Shown here: piece after piece, positions 8,369 to 15,112 of the stretch | Position numbering within the stretch: the first letter of the stretch is position 1 | How the letters are laid out: the number at the start of each line of letters is the position of its first letter | NCBI GenBank assembly: GCA_029858565.1 | Contig: JAOUEV010000038.1 | Span: 1-34,152, forward strand | Source: Nitrospirota bacterium | GTDB lineage: Bacteria > Nitrospirota > UBA9217 | DNA length: 34,152 bases | Reading direction: 5' to 3' | Program-made: the position numbers and the translations under genes | The notes under the pieces: generated by a model | What the model saw: only the letters and a program-made list of their open reading frames with translations | What the model was told of the DNA's origin: nothing | The model's database searches: none

Positions 8369-8397
8369 ACTGTAGCATTGGCAGACCTGATTGTCAA
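8369..8397 (-). promoter_or_regulatory. Sigma-70-type promoter of the riboswitch operon
   Basis: A perfect TTGACA (8397-8392) is separated by 17 bases from TACAGT (8374-8369), a 4/6 match to TATAAT. Transcription would begin near 8362, some 30 bases before the aptamer. The left end of the decayed insertion sequence lies only about 5 bases upstream of the -35 box. Confidence 0.75.
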
Positions 8398-8401
8398 GAT
8401 G

Positions 8402-9785
8402 TGACATGGGCAGTGTCAAGCCAAAGCAGAAATGTCCTATTCTAAAGGAACAGTTGACACTGCTGGTTTTTGTCTTAAGTCAGGGTTGAAGCTTTCTCTC
8501 CAGGGGTGTATGCGACCCGGTTTCCCCCGATCCCACGTCTTGTACAGCTTGGGCGATTGTTTATGTTCTTTCTGTGGGCGAACACTGATCTTCTGGCACC
8601 TCAAACGCTGGCCGTTATGCAGAATCCTCATTGAGCCGTCTGTCCGTTCTTCCACGGTTACCTTCTTGGCCCGGAGATTGTCTTTGATCTGATAAAGTTA
8701 TTTGTCGTGCGCTATGGTAAAGTCGTTCCGCAACGCCCTTGAGCTACGAATTGACAGGATTCGATCCTGCTCCCGATAGTCTTTGAACCGACGGTGCATA
8801 TCCGTGTTCTTGGCCGGAGACACCCGATACCGCCGGTTATAATCCGGCAAGTACGTTTGCAGAAAGACATTTTCCTCGTCTTTACTCCTGACACCTGCCA
8901 GCCGCATTTCTTTTATCACCCGGTCCTGAAACGTCCCGAACAGCCGCTCCACCCGCCCTTTGGCCTGGGGGGGAATATGCATGGATCACGGTCATGCCGA
9001 GCTCCTGAAGGCTCCTTTTGAACTGGCTCATCAACTGCCGGTCTTCAAGCTGCTCCTCGATCGCCTGGTGCTGAACAGTCGATTTATAGGTCGAATGACG
9101 GTCTAAATACACGCTCCGAGGAATGCCGTACTGCTTGATATATCCTTTGAAACAGTCCATGGCCGGAAGCGTTCCCTCATAATCATAGAACCAGGCGCAC
9201 ACCTCTCCCGTAGCATCGTCCACAAATGCCATCAGTGCACACTTTGGTCCCCGGCCCTCGAACCAGTCGTGATGAGAACCGTCCAACTGGACCATGGCAC
9301 CGCGGCATGCTTTCCGTTCCCGCCACTGCCTGTAGGGCCGTTTCTTGCGCTTCCGGTACGGCAACCCTGCCTCGAGAAACCAGGTCCGCAGCGTTTCGAC
9401 GCTTACCTTGATACGATTCTTTTCAAGAAGCTTTTCACTGGCAAGGGTAGGGCCGAACTCTTGATAGCGTTCGCGGCAAACTCGATTGTCTTGAGTTTTA
9501 CTGCCTCCGGGATCTGGTTGTCGGTTTCCTGCCGCGTGCGTAGTGGCAAACTCCCGCATCCCCCTCTGTCCTGACCTGCCGAATAATCCGTTGCAGCTGC
9601 CGCAGGCATAAACCTGCCATCTGTGCGGCTTCTGCCTGCGTAATTCTCTTCTCTATCGCCTTCCGTCACAAGATGCAGCAGCTTTGCTTCCTTCATGCTC
9701 ATCGTGATAACACCTCTCCCCATCGCGCCCTCCCTTAACAGGAGGACAATACGACATTTCTGCTTGGGGAAATGCGACATTATCA
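8402..9785. mobile_element. Decayed insertion sequence, ISNCY/IS1202-like
   Basis: The two ends share an inverted 13-mer, AAGCAGAAATGTC, read inward at about 8424-8436 and, on the other strand, at about 9768-9756. Both ends carry further TGA/ATGTC-like motifs outside it. Between them lies a broken transposase. The outermost bases are approximate because the terminal repeats have diverged and I could not find a convincing target-site duplication. The left end abuts the riboswitch-operon promoter; the right end is about 70 bases from the RseC-like gene. Confidence 0.7.
8437..9702 (-). pseudogene. Transposase pseudogene (ISNCY-type, rve/DDE catalytic core)
   Basis: Joining the reading frames reconstructs a typical transposase. 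It starts MSMKEAKLLHLVTEGDRE (ATG at 9702). A helix-turn-helix follows in another frame (ITQAEAAQMAGLCLRQLQRI), then FGPTLASEKLLEKN, then the catalytic core with QLDGSHHDWFEGRGP, YLDRHSTYKS and KGRVERLFGT, the likely D-D-E triad. The coding sequence is broken by frameshifts near 9648, 9525 and 9478, by a one-base shift at the 7-G run 8967-8973, and by an in-frame TAA at 8698-8700 after AHDK. The C-terminal tail then continues to 8437. The element is therefore not autonomous now. Confidence 0.85.
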
Positions 9786-9856
9786 CTTTGGGAAAAACAG
9801 GAACTTGGCCGGAAAACCGTCAAGGTGATCAGCAGGCACGATCCGCGGCATTCTCC

Positions 9857-10321
9857 CTATTGCCGGACCATCCATTGGCCGTCGGGTATCCAGGGATCGC
9901 TGATCACCTGCACGATCTCAATGGAATGGGACGCATCCAGCATCTTCAGCCGCCGGAAGGAGAAGAACGAGACCGCGATCATCACGAGGAAGCCCGACAG
10001 GATCTCCAGGAAGGGAAGACCTGCATAAGAACCCAGCAAATGGCCTGCCGCGATACCGAGAAGCAGCGCAAGCGCGGGGACCACATAGGCCAGGACAAAG
10101 CCCTTGTATTGGACCCGCTTGACCAGCCCGATCTTCACGGTATCTCCAACGCGGGCGTTCTTCGGGTTCATCACCGTCAGCTCCTGCATCAGCCCGCCCT
10201 TGCAGAGTCCCATTGCCGCGGCTCCGCATTTATAGCACGACCCTTCGTGCTTCATGCGGACCACCGCGTATCCGCCTTCCAGTCTGATGACCGTGCCGGT
10301 GTCGGGGATCGAGGGCTTCAT
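9857..10321 (-). CDS. RseC/MucC family protein
   Basis: This is a 154-residue membrane protein of the RseC family, which modulates sigma-E signalling in Escherichia coli and is linked to the SoxR-reducing system. A small N-terminal beta-like domain carries the family cysteines Cys29, Cys32 and Cys40 (CYKCGAAAMGLC). Two transmembrane helices follow at about 74-95 (FVLAYVVPALALLLGIAAG) and 103-122. The ATG at 10321 is chosen; an in-frame TTG two codons earlier is possible and neither has a strong Shine-Dalgarno. It diverges from the TauE-like gene across 164 bases. No rseA, rseB or rnf genes are visible nearby, so its partner is unknown. Confidence 0.85.
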   Translation of the reverse strand: MKPSIPDTGTVIRLEGGYAVVRMKHEGSCYKCGAAAMGLCKGGLMQELTVMNPKNARVGDTVKIGLVKRVQYKGFVLAYVVPALALLLGIAAGHLLGSYAGLPFLEILSGFLVMIAVSFFSFRRLKMLDASHSIEIVQVISDPWIPDGQWMVRQ

Positions 10322-10471
10322 ATCCAAGGATAGTACGCTGCAGCGGGAACGGCCATGATCTGCATCATACGGAACACCGGACGGTGCGGCCCTGGTACCC
10401 GTTCATCGGCCCTTATGCGCACATCCCTGCTCTTTGCGTCATGATCAGCTCGCATTTCCAAATTCATTACA

Positions 10472-10480
10472 TGGTATAAT
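10472..10480 (+). promoter_or_regulatory. Extended -10 promoter giving a probable leaderless mRNA
   Basis: TGGTATAAT (10472-10480) is a perfect extended -10 element. Its last base is only 5 bases before the ATG at 10486, so transcription should begin at or within a base or two of the start codon. There is no Shine-Dalgarno and no clear -35 box. Confidence 0.65.
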
Positions 10481-10485
10481 CTCCC

Positions 10486-11241
10486 ATGCTTCCGGTCCTG
10501 AAATTCCCCCTGCTCTTTGCCGCCGGACTTTTCGCCGGGCTCATCGACTCCATTGCCGGAGGCGGCGGGCTCATAACCATTCCTGTGCTGCTCGGTATAG
10601 GCATGCCGCCCCAGACCGCGCTCGGCACCAACAAGCTTCAAGGCACTTTTGGCGCGGGCAGCGCCATGGTGCACTTTGCCCGCGCCGGCGCCGTGAACCT
10701 GAAGGAGTGCGGCGCAGGCATCCTCTGGACCGCGCTCGGCGCAGGCCTCGGCACCGCGGCCGTGCAGGGCCTTGACCCGGCGTTCCTGGGCCGGGCGATC
10801 CCGCTCCTGCTCATCGCCATCGCCCTGTTCATCCTGTTCTCGCCCAGGCTCGGAATGGAGGATGTCCGGGAACGGATGGATCAAAGAAAATTCTTTCTTC
10901 TCTTCGGGATCTCGATCGGTTTTTACGACGGCTTTTTCGGTCCTGCCACCGGCACGTTCTGGGCCATGGCCTTTGTGCTGTTCCTGGGATTCAATCTGGC
11001 CCGTGCTACCGCCTACACCAAGGTGATGAACTTCACGAGCAATCTTGTCTCGCTGGCATTCTTTTTTTCCAATGGCCTCGTATCGCTCCCCGAGGGGATA
11101 GTCATGGGGCTGGGACAGTTCGCGGGTGCCCGCTTCGGATCACGGCTCGTGATCAAAAAAGGAAGCCGCTTCATCAGGCCGGTGTTCATTACCGTGGTCA
11201 TTGCCATAAGTGTGAAGCTTCTGTGGCAGAACATAAGGTGA
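10486..11241 (+). CDS. TauE/SafE family membrane transporter
   Basis: This is a 251-residue polytopic inner-membrane protein of the TauE/SafE (DUF81) family. Members export or import sulfite, sulfoacetate or other anions. The two family half-motifs are clear: GLIDSIAGGGGLITIPVLLG with ALGTNKLQGTFG in the N-terminal half, and SIGFYDGFFGPATGTFW followed by KVMNFTSN in the C-terminal half. About seven or eight hydrophobic helices are present. The length is typical. It is the only confident plus-strand protein gene in the window. It stands alone, divergent from the RseC-like gene, so the substrate is not indicated by context. Confidence 0.93.
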   Translation: MLPVLKFPLLFAAGLFAGLIDSIAGGGGLITIPVLLGIGMPPQTALGTNKLQGTFGAGSAMVHFARAGAVNLKECGAGILWTALGAGLGTAAVQGLDPAFLGRAIPLLLIAIALFILFSPRLGMEDVRERMDQRKFFLLFGISIGFYDGFFGPATGTFWAMAFVLFLGFNLARATAYTKVMNFTSNLVSLAFFFSNGLVSLPEGIVMGLGQFAGARFGSRLVIKKGSRFIRPVFITVVIAISVKLLWQNIR

Positions 11242-11438
11242 GATGTGGCGGAGGAAGGTGCAATGACCTGCCGAGGGAGGATCATAAGAGCTTGAGGCTC
11301 GTAAACGAAGATCGAGACCGGATCAACACGCGAGCAAACAGGTCTTCCCGCGGGCAATCGCCTGATGATTCCGATCACAATTTCTGCTTCGCGCTGATCC
11401 TTTTTCGACGAACTTGTATTTACTGCCAGCGAGCTCGC

Positions 11439-11963
11439 TCAACTGTACGTGAGCATGACCTCTATGTTCTTTATCAGGGCCTCTGCTTTTTTCCAGATCA
11501 CTTCCATCGAATCCGTTGAAATGCTCCTCCACCGCGCACCCGTGGCTTTATATACGTGGCTCTCGGTCGCGAGATCGTATCGTTCCACGACGGCGTCCAG
11601 ATCCTGGGACACGTAGATACGGCCCTTGGGCACGAACTGGAAACTGGTCAGATGGCCCCGCGACCTGCAGAGGTGCAGGGCATCGCGGGACATGACCACA
11701 AGGCCTTCGTAGGCGAAGAGCAGATCACGCTCGGCTTTTGACACAGCCTTGCCCTGTAAGGCCGTGGCTCCCGCGGCCAGCCGGTCCACCACAGCAGCCG
11801 GGGCCGCGCACTGGCCGCCGGACCTGAGAGCGGCCATCAAGTCCTGACTGGCGCTCCTCAGTTCCGCGAACTTTGCCTTGTCAAGAGACGGCTCCGGATC
11901 GCAGCCCGCGGTTACCAGCAGCAATCCCGCTATCACTATGTTGAAGATACGCACAAGGGTCAT
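11439..11963 (-). CDS. Predicted lipoprotein of unknown function
   Basis: This is a 174-residue protein with a lipoprotein signal peptide ending LLVTAGC (Cys21 lipidated). The mature part is largely helical, with Cys residues at CAAPAAVVDRL and LHLCRSRGH that could form a disulfide in the periplasm. It then has a short segment around FQFVPKGRIYVSQDLDAVVE and a C-terminal helix. I do not recognise a family. The TfoX-like gene starting downstream of 11983 is on the same strand but upstream in transcription, with a 19-base gap, so the two may be co-transcribed. Confidence 0.7.
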   Translation of the reverse strand: MTLVRIFNIVIAGLLLVTAGCDPEPSLDKAKFAELRSASQDLMAALRSGGQCAAPAAVVDRLAAGATALQGKAVSKAERDLLFAYEGLVVMSRDALHLCRSRGHLTSFQFVPKGRIYVSQDLDAVVERYDLATESHVYKATGARWRSISTDSMEVIWKKAEALIKNIEVMLTYS

Positions 11964-11982
11964 AGAGATACTGGTCGGCCGG

Positions 11983-12381
11983 TCAATATCCTTTCGATCG
12001 GTGCGCGCTATACTCCTTCAATGTCTTCGTTCTCTTTGCCGTCTTCTTTGCGGTCTTCTCCGGCAGGGACAGCGCGAACTCTTTTCCGATCTTCAGCCAT
12101 CGCGCAAGCCCCGCGGGGCTCTTCCATCCGGTTTCCGGAACCATCACCCACCCTGCCATGGGTCTGCCGGTAACGTCAAAGGGCCGAACGTTCCGCTGTG
12201 TCAGGCTTCTCTCCGCCAGGGCCTTGTCCATGCGCACGATCAGGAAGTCCTTCCAGATGCCGAAGCACATGTTCCCCCGGATCAACCAGCACACACCGCC
12301 GAACATCTTCTTTTTGTGCGTATCCTTCCAATTCTTCGCCGCGCTGTCGATCTTCTGCTCAAGAATTGTATTAAAGGCCAT
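11983..12381 (-). CDS. TfoX N-terminal domain protein
   Basis: This 132-residue protein carries a TfoX_N (Sxy-like) domain, seen in KKMFGGVCWLIRGNMCFGIW followed by DFLIVRMDK and the Gly/Trp-rich GRPMAGWVMVP. TfoX/Sxy proteins regulate competence genes in gammaproteobacteria, but single-domain homologues elsewhere have no established role. The ATG at 12381 is preceded by GGAG at good spacing; an earlier in-frame start at 12429 lacks this. The C-terminal tail is Lys/Thr-rich (EKTAKKTAKRTKTLKEYSA), like a basic nucleic-acid-binding tail. The 265 bases upstream (12382-12646) hold no gene I can support. Confidence 0.85.
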   Translation of the reverse strand: MAFNTILEQKIDSAAKNWKDTHKKKMFGGVCWLIRGNMCFGIWKDFLIVRMDKALAERSLTQRNVRPFDVTGRPMAGWVMVPETGWKSPAGLARWLKIGKEFALSLPEKTAKKTAKRTKTLKEYSAHRSKGY

Positions 12382-12646
12382 GGGTACTCCGCGGTAAAGG
12401 TGGGAATCGGTCTGCGGAGGTCCTGCCATGCCGTTCAGAACCGATTGTCATCAGGCGCCTGGACCAGCGCCGGATCCGAAAGCAGCGGCTCCCTGCAACC
12501 GCTTCACTTAAGGGTCCGCCACACCGACCGATGCGCCCGGATAACACTGCAAGCGGTAAGCAACGAAATGAACTTGATAAGCACATTGACCGCAGAACCA
12601 CAGGAGGGCAGGACCCCTGGGTTCATGTCCCTGCCGGTTCTCGCGC

Positions 12647-13018
12647 CTACGCGCCCGGCAGCTTGCACTGCGGGTTCTCCGCTCCCTTGTTCCAGGGCAT
12701 CATCTTCAGGACCAGCGCGATGCCGCACCGGTCGAAAAAGACCACCATGGCCGTACCCAGGAGCAGCAGCCCGTAGAAATAGAAACGCCCTGCGTCCCAA
12801 AGACCGAGCAGGGTATAGGTGAAGTAGACGATCCGTACCTGAGAGGGAAAGGAAATCGCACTGCCGGACCGGATGGCAAAGATGATCACTTGCGCAGCGC
12901 TCACCAGCATGACAGCGGCATAGCCCGGCTTCCACCCGGCTACCGCGGCGATGATGAATCCGAACGTCACGGCCCAGAGCCACCACTCCATGCTTGTAAT
13001 GTCAATCTTCAGCTTCAT
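12647..13018 (-). CDS. Small integral membrane protein, unknown function
   Basis: This is a 123-residue hydrophobic protein with about four membrane segments (roughly residues 11-30, 32-50, 62-80 and 82-102). An aromatic start (MEWWLWAVTFGF) and a conserved-looking end (RCGIALVLKMMPWNKG) are visible. The ATG at 13018 follows AAGGGGG at good spacing, whereas the open frame extending to 13159 runs through the hairpin repeat and is unlikely to be translated. No named family recognised. Confidence 0.75.
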   Translation of the reverse strand: MKLKIDITSMEWWLWAVTFGFIIAAVAGWKPGYAAVMLVSAAQVIIFAIRSGSAISFPSQVRIVYFTYTLLGLWDAGRFYFYGLLLLGTAMVVFFDRCGIALVLKMMPWNKGAENPQCKLPGA

Positions 13019-13091
13019 TGTCGCCCCCTTTTTTTGCGCGTAATAGGCGCTCCCCGCCGGCACCTTGTTTTGCTTTAAGCACAAACGCACC

Positions 13092-13129
13092 GGCCGGTCA
13101 AAGATGAACGGCTTCATACTCGACCGGCC
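13092..13129. repeat. 38-nt hairpin repeat, copy 1
   Basis: GGCCGGTC (13092-13099) pairs with GACCGGCC (13122-13129), and an inner ATGAA/TTCAT helix lies between. The same 38-nt element recurs at 13984-14021 with its first 17 bases identical. It lies in the gap between two minus-strand genes and could act as a transcript 3' end, but no U-tract follows. Confidence 0.85.
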
Positions 13130-13207
13130 CTGCGCTTTAACTATGTGACCACCCTTCACGGGGTAAATGCGTCCCGAGCGGCCTATCCGACCGCTTTCTT
13201 TCGACGC

Positions 13208-13411
13208 TTACCCGCGAACGCGCTTGAGAGTGCCGTTATTGATCATGGCGTGGAATTGGGCGAGCAGGGCCTGCTCTTCCTTGTCCAGGTGGCCGTCGGC
13301 CTGGGCGTGGTCCATGATCTGCTGATATTCCTGCGGCGTGATCTCCAGGTCGCTGATGGCGGCATTAATGAGGTCTTTGAGGCTTCCTGCGGACTTGCTG
13401 GGCTTCTCCAT
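13208..13411 (-). CDS. Small acidic protein with EF-hand/TerB-like look
   Basis: This is a 67-residue cytoplasmic protein. The ATG at 13411 has GGAGG at proper spacing, so the longer frame from 13480 is not used. The sequence is helical with an acidic loop (ADGHLDKEEQALLAQFHAMI) that resembles one EF-hand or a TerB-like segment, though the loop lacks a full set of Asp ligands. It is close to the SspB-like gene. No assigned family. Confidence 0.7.
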   Translation of the reverse strand: MEKPSKSAGSLKDLINAAISDLEITPQEYQQIMDHAQADGHLDKEEQALLAQFHAMINNGTLKRVRG

Positions 13412-13528
13412 GGTGTTCCTCCGTGTGTAGTAAATTCTGCTGTTCAGGCTGATCAGATGCGCGGAGCTAGGTCCCGTCATGATCCCTGCAAAACTGTACT
13501 ATATGCGCGAAAAAAAGTCCAGTGGTCC

Positions 13529-13954
13529 CTACTGTTTCCGCTTCTTGAAATCCCTCAGGGACACTACCTGTCTTGCGTGGCTCTGCTCCCCGTCCCTTGG
13601 AGACGCTTCCGCCGGCACCTCTGCGGGAGCTTCCTTGCCGCTGTCGCTCCTGACAAACTGCACCTTGGCTTCCGGCGAGAACACACCCAGCAGGTCGTCG
13701 TGGTGGAGATAGACATCCTCCTTGCGCGTGCCGAATGCCAGTACGCAGGTGACATTTCCCTCGGCGTCCCACTCCAGCTTGGTGTTGGTCTTGTTGTTGA
13801 AGACCAGCACCAGCCCCTGCTTCATCTCTTCTTCCGTGAAGCCGCGCTTGCCAATGATCGTCCTCTCGGAATGCTTTACCAGAAGGTAAACGCTTCCGAA
13901 GTCGTTCCAGATGTCATAGAACAGCTTCTGCAGATATTCGACCTGTTTTTTCAT
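13529..13954 (-). CDS. SspB-like ClpXP adaptor protein
   Basis: This is a 141-residue protein that resembles SspB, which delivers ssrA-tagged and other substrates to the ClpXP protease. The N-terminal helix (VEYLQKLFYDIWNDFGSVYL) leads to the beta-rich substrate-binding fold. There QGLVLVFNN and VTCVLAFGTRKEDVYLHHDD match the pattern of the SspB core, including the GVF segment near its end. A disordered Pro/Ala/Glu linker follows, then a C-terminal VVSLRDFKKRKQ that looks like the ClpX-binding peptide VVSLDxFRKK of alphaproteobacterial SspB. The start at 13954 has no strong Shine-Dalgarno; an in-frame TTG lies at 13993. The assignment is from pattern memory, not a search. Confidence 0.68.
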   Translation of the reverse strand: MKKQVEYLQKLFYDIWNDFGSVYLLVKHSERTIIGKRGFTEEEMKQGLVLVFNNKTNTKLEWDAEGNVTCVLAFGTRKEDVYLHHDDLLGVFSPEAKVQFVRSDSGKEAPAEVPAEASPRDGEQSHARQVVSLRDFKKRKQ

Positions 13955-13983
13955 AGGATGATCTAGGTTCGGGGAAAAGCAAA

Positions 13984-14021
13984 GGCCGGTCAAAGATGAA
14001 TTGTTTCATTTTAAACCGGCC
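13984..14021. repeat. 38-nt hairpin repeat, copy 2
   Basis: GGCCGGT (13984-13990) pairs with ACCGGCC (14015-14021), with an inner ATGAA/TTCAT helix. It has the same length and architecture as copy 1 at 13092-13129, with differences concentrated in the loop and bulges. It lies just upstream of the SspB-like start. Confidence 0.85.
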
Positions 14022-14084
14022 CATGAGTGATTGTCTAGACGTCTTTTAGCGCCTGTGACCCCCGCTTCGGCGATAGTTGTTTAC

Positions 14085-14177
14085 TTACCACCAGAGAAAC
14101 TGCTTGCCGATCGCGAATATCGTAAGCACAAACACAACAGCTATCGTACTGAAGAATATTATTGATCCTTTATTCAT
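14085..14177 (-). CDS. 30-residue single-helix membrane protein
   Basis: A short gene encodes M-N-K-G then one hydrophobic helix (SIIFFSTIAVVFVLTIFAIG) and a KQFLWW end. The ATG at 14177 is preceded by AAAGGAGG at ideal spacing, the best ribosome-binding site in this part of the window. The hydrophobic, low-GC codons with a Lys before and a Lys-Trp cap after the helix are what a real small membrane protein looks like. I know no family. It may be a subunit or regulator of a membrane complex, but nothing nearby identifies one. Confidence 0.7.
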   Translation of the reverse strand: MNKGSIIFFSTIAVVFVLTIFAIGKQFLWW

Positions 14178-14405
14178 GGTTTATCCTCCTTTCATAATCA
14201 TGGCACCGCAGGTGGGTTCTTCTAACATCTGCCGTAACCGCATGTTCGTTTCCGATTGAATATCATCCACGGCAAAGGATAGAGACGACCGCTCAGTACG
14301 CATCGGCCCACTATATGGGCAGTGCAGGCGCGTGATGACGCCAGAGCACAGAATACGTTCTCAAAAGCGTCTCCTCCGCCGTGCGCGGTCAACCTGCTAC
14401 ATGCA

Positions 14406-14846
14406 CTACGAGTGGGCGAAGATCGATACGATGTGCTGCGAATGGGAGGGCGGCGAAATGCCCGATCGGGCAAAGTGGATATCGGCGGAACGGGAATGCT
14501 GCAACAACGGATTGTACCATTCAGGATTACTGTGTGTTGATAAAGACAGGCCAGGTGAACTGGCAAGGACCGGGGTGTTGTTATAGGAGTCGCCGTGGTC
14601 CGTCTTTTCCGGGGCGGAGAGAAGCTGTTTGGCGGTGTGCTGCGTTTTCTTTAGGCTCTGCCATATCAGGATGTCGTAGAGGTACAGCGTAGTATGCTGA
14701 TAGTCCTTCACCAGTTCGCCGCTGTTCCGAATCCCGGGAACAGTGGCAACTGCCTGGCGAATCGCGGAAAGCGGCGGGATTATTAAAACGGTCAGATAAA
14801 GCAGCAGGCTCCAACAGATGATATTATGTGTCAGTGAACGACGCAT
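14406..14846 (-). CDS. Hypothetical protein with N-terminal membrane segment
   Basis: This is an open frame of 146 residues. An N-terminal hydrophobic stretch (IICWSLLLYLTVLIIPPLSA) may be a signal anchor. A helical part follows (ELVKDYQHTTLYLYDILIWQ), then a low-complexity Ser/His/Pro-rich tail. There is no Shine-Dalgarno, but TATAGT sits 6 bases before the ATG at 14846, as if the mRNA were leaderless. Codon quality declines after about residue 75, so the true protein may be shorter or broken. No family recognised. Confidence 0.42.
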   Translation of the reverse strand: MRRSLTHNIICWSLLLYLTVLIIPPLSAIRQAVATVPGIRNSGELVKDYQHTTLYLYDILIWQSLKKTQHTAKQLLSAPEKTDHGDSYNNTPVLASSPGLSLSTHSNPEWYNPLLQHSRSADIHFARSGISPPSHSQHIVSIFAHS

Positions 14847-14979
14847 GGGGTAACTATACTAGACTCAGGGGTTATAGTACATAGAAATCGGTTGTTCTTC
14901 TCTGGAAATATATAGGGATTATTGCCAATTCGGCACGAAACCGGCACGAGACTTTCCATCCATGTTCCTGTAGTTCAAC

Positions 14980-15021
14980 AGACGAACCGTTGGAGAGTGT
15001 AAATGCTCCAACGGTTCGTCT
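14980..15021. repeat. Perfect 16-bp inverted repeat downstream of the giant gene
   Basis: AGACGAACCGTTGGAG (14980-14995) is the exact complement of CTCCAACGGTTCGTCT (15006-15021), with a 10-base loop. It lies about 90 bases past the stop of the giant gene. Neither side has a U-tract, so it is not a standard intrinsic terminator. It may be an mRNA 3'-end stabiliser, a factor-assisted terminator or a protein-binding palindrome. Confidence 0.85.
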
Positions 15022-15112
15022 CCCTCGCGAAGAGACTCAAGAAACACACAACGCTTCTCACGCCATAGCCGCGAGCTATTGGAAAAGATAGAGCATTCTC
15101 TCTTCTCGAGCG

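Noticed and set aside
14077-14259. 60-codon plus-strand frame
   Set aside because: It is antisense to the 30-residue gene, which has a far better ribosome-binding site.
14980-15021. Intrinsic terminator of the giant gene
   Set aside because: The stem is strong but no U-tract follows on the minus strand, so it is reported only as an inverted repeat.
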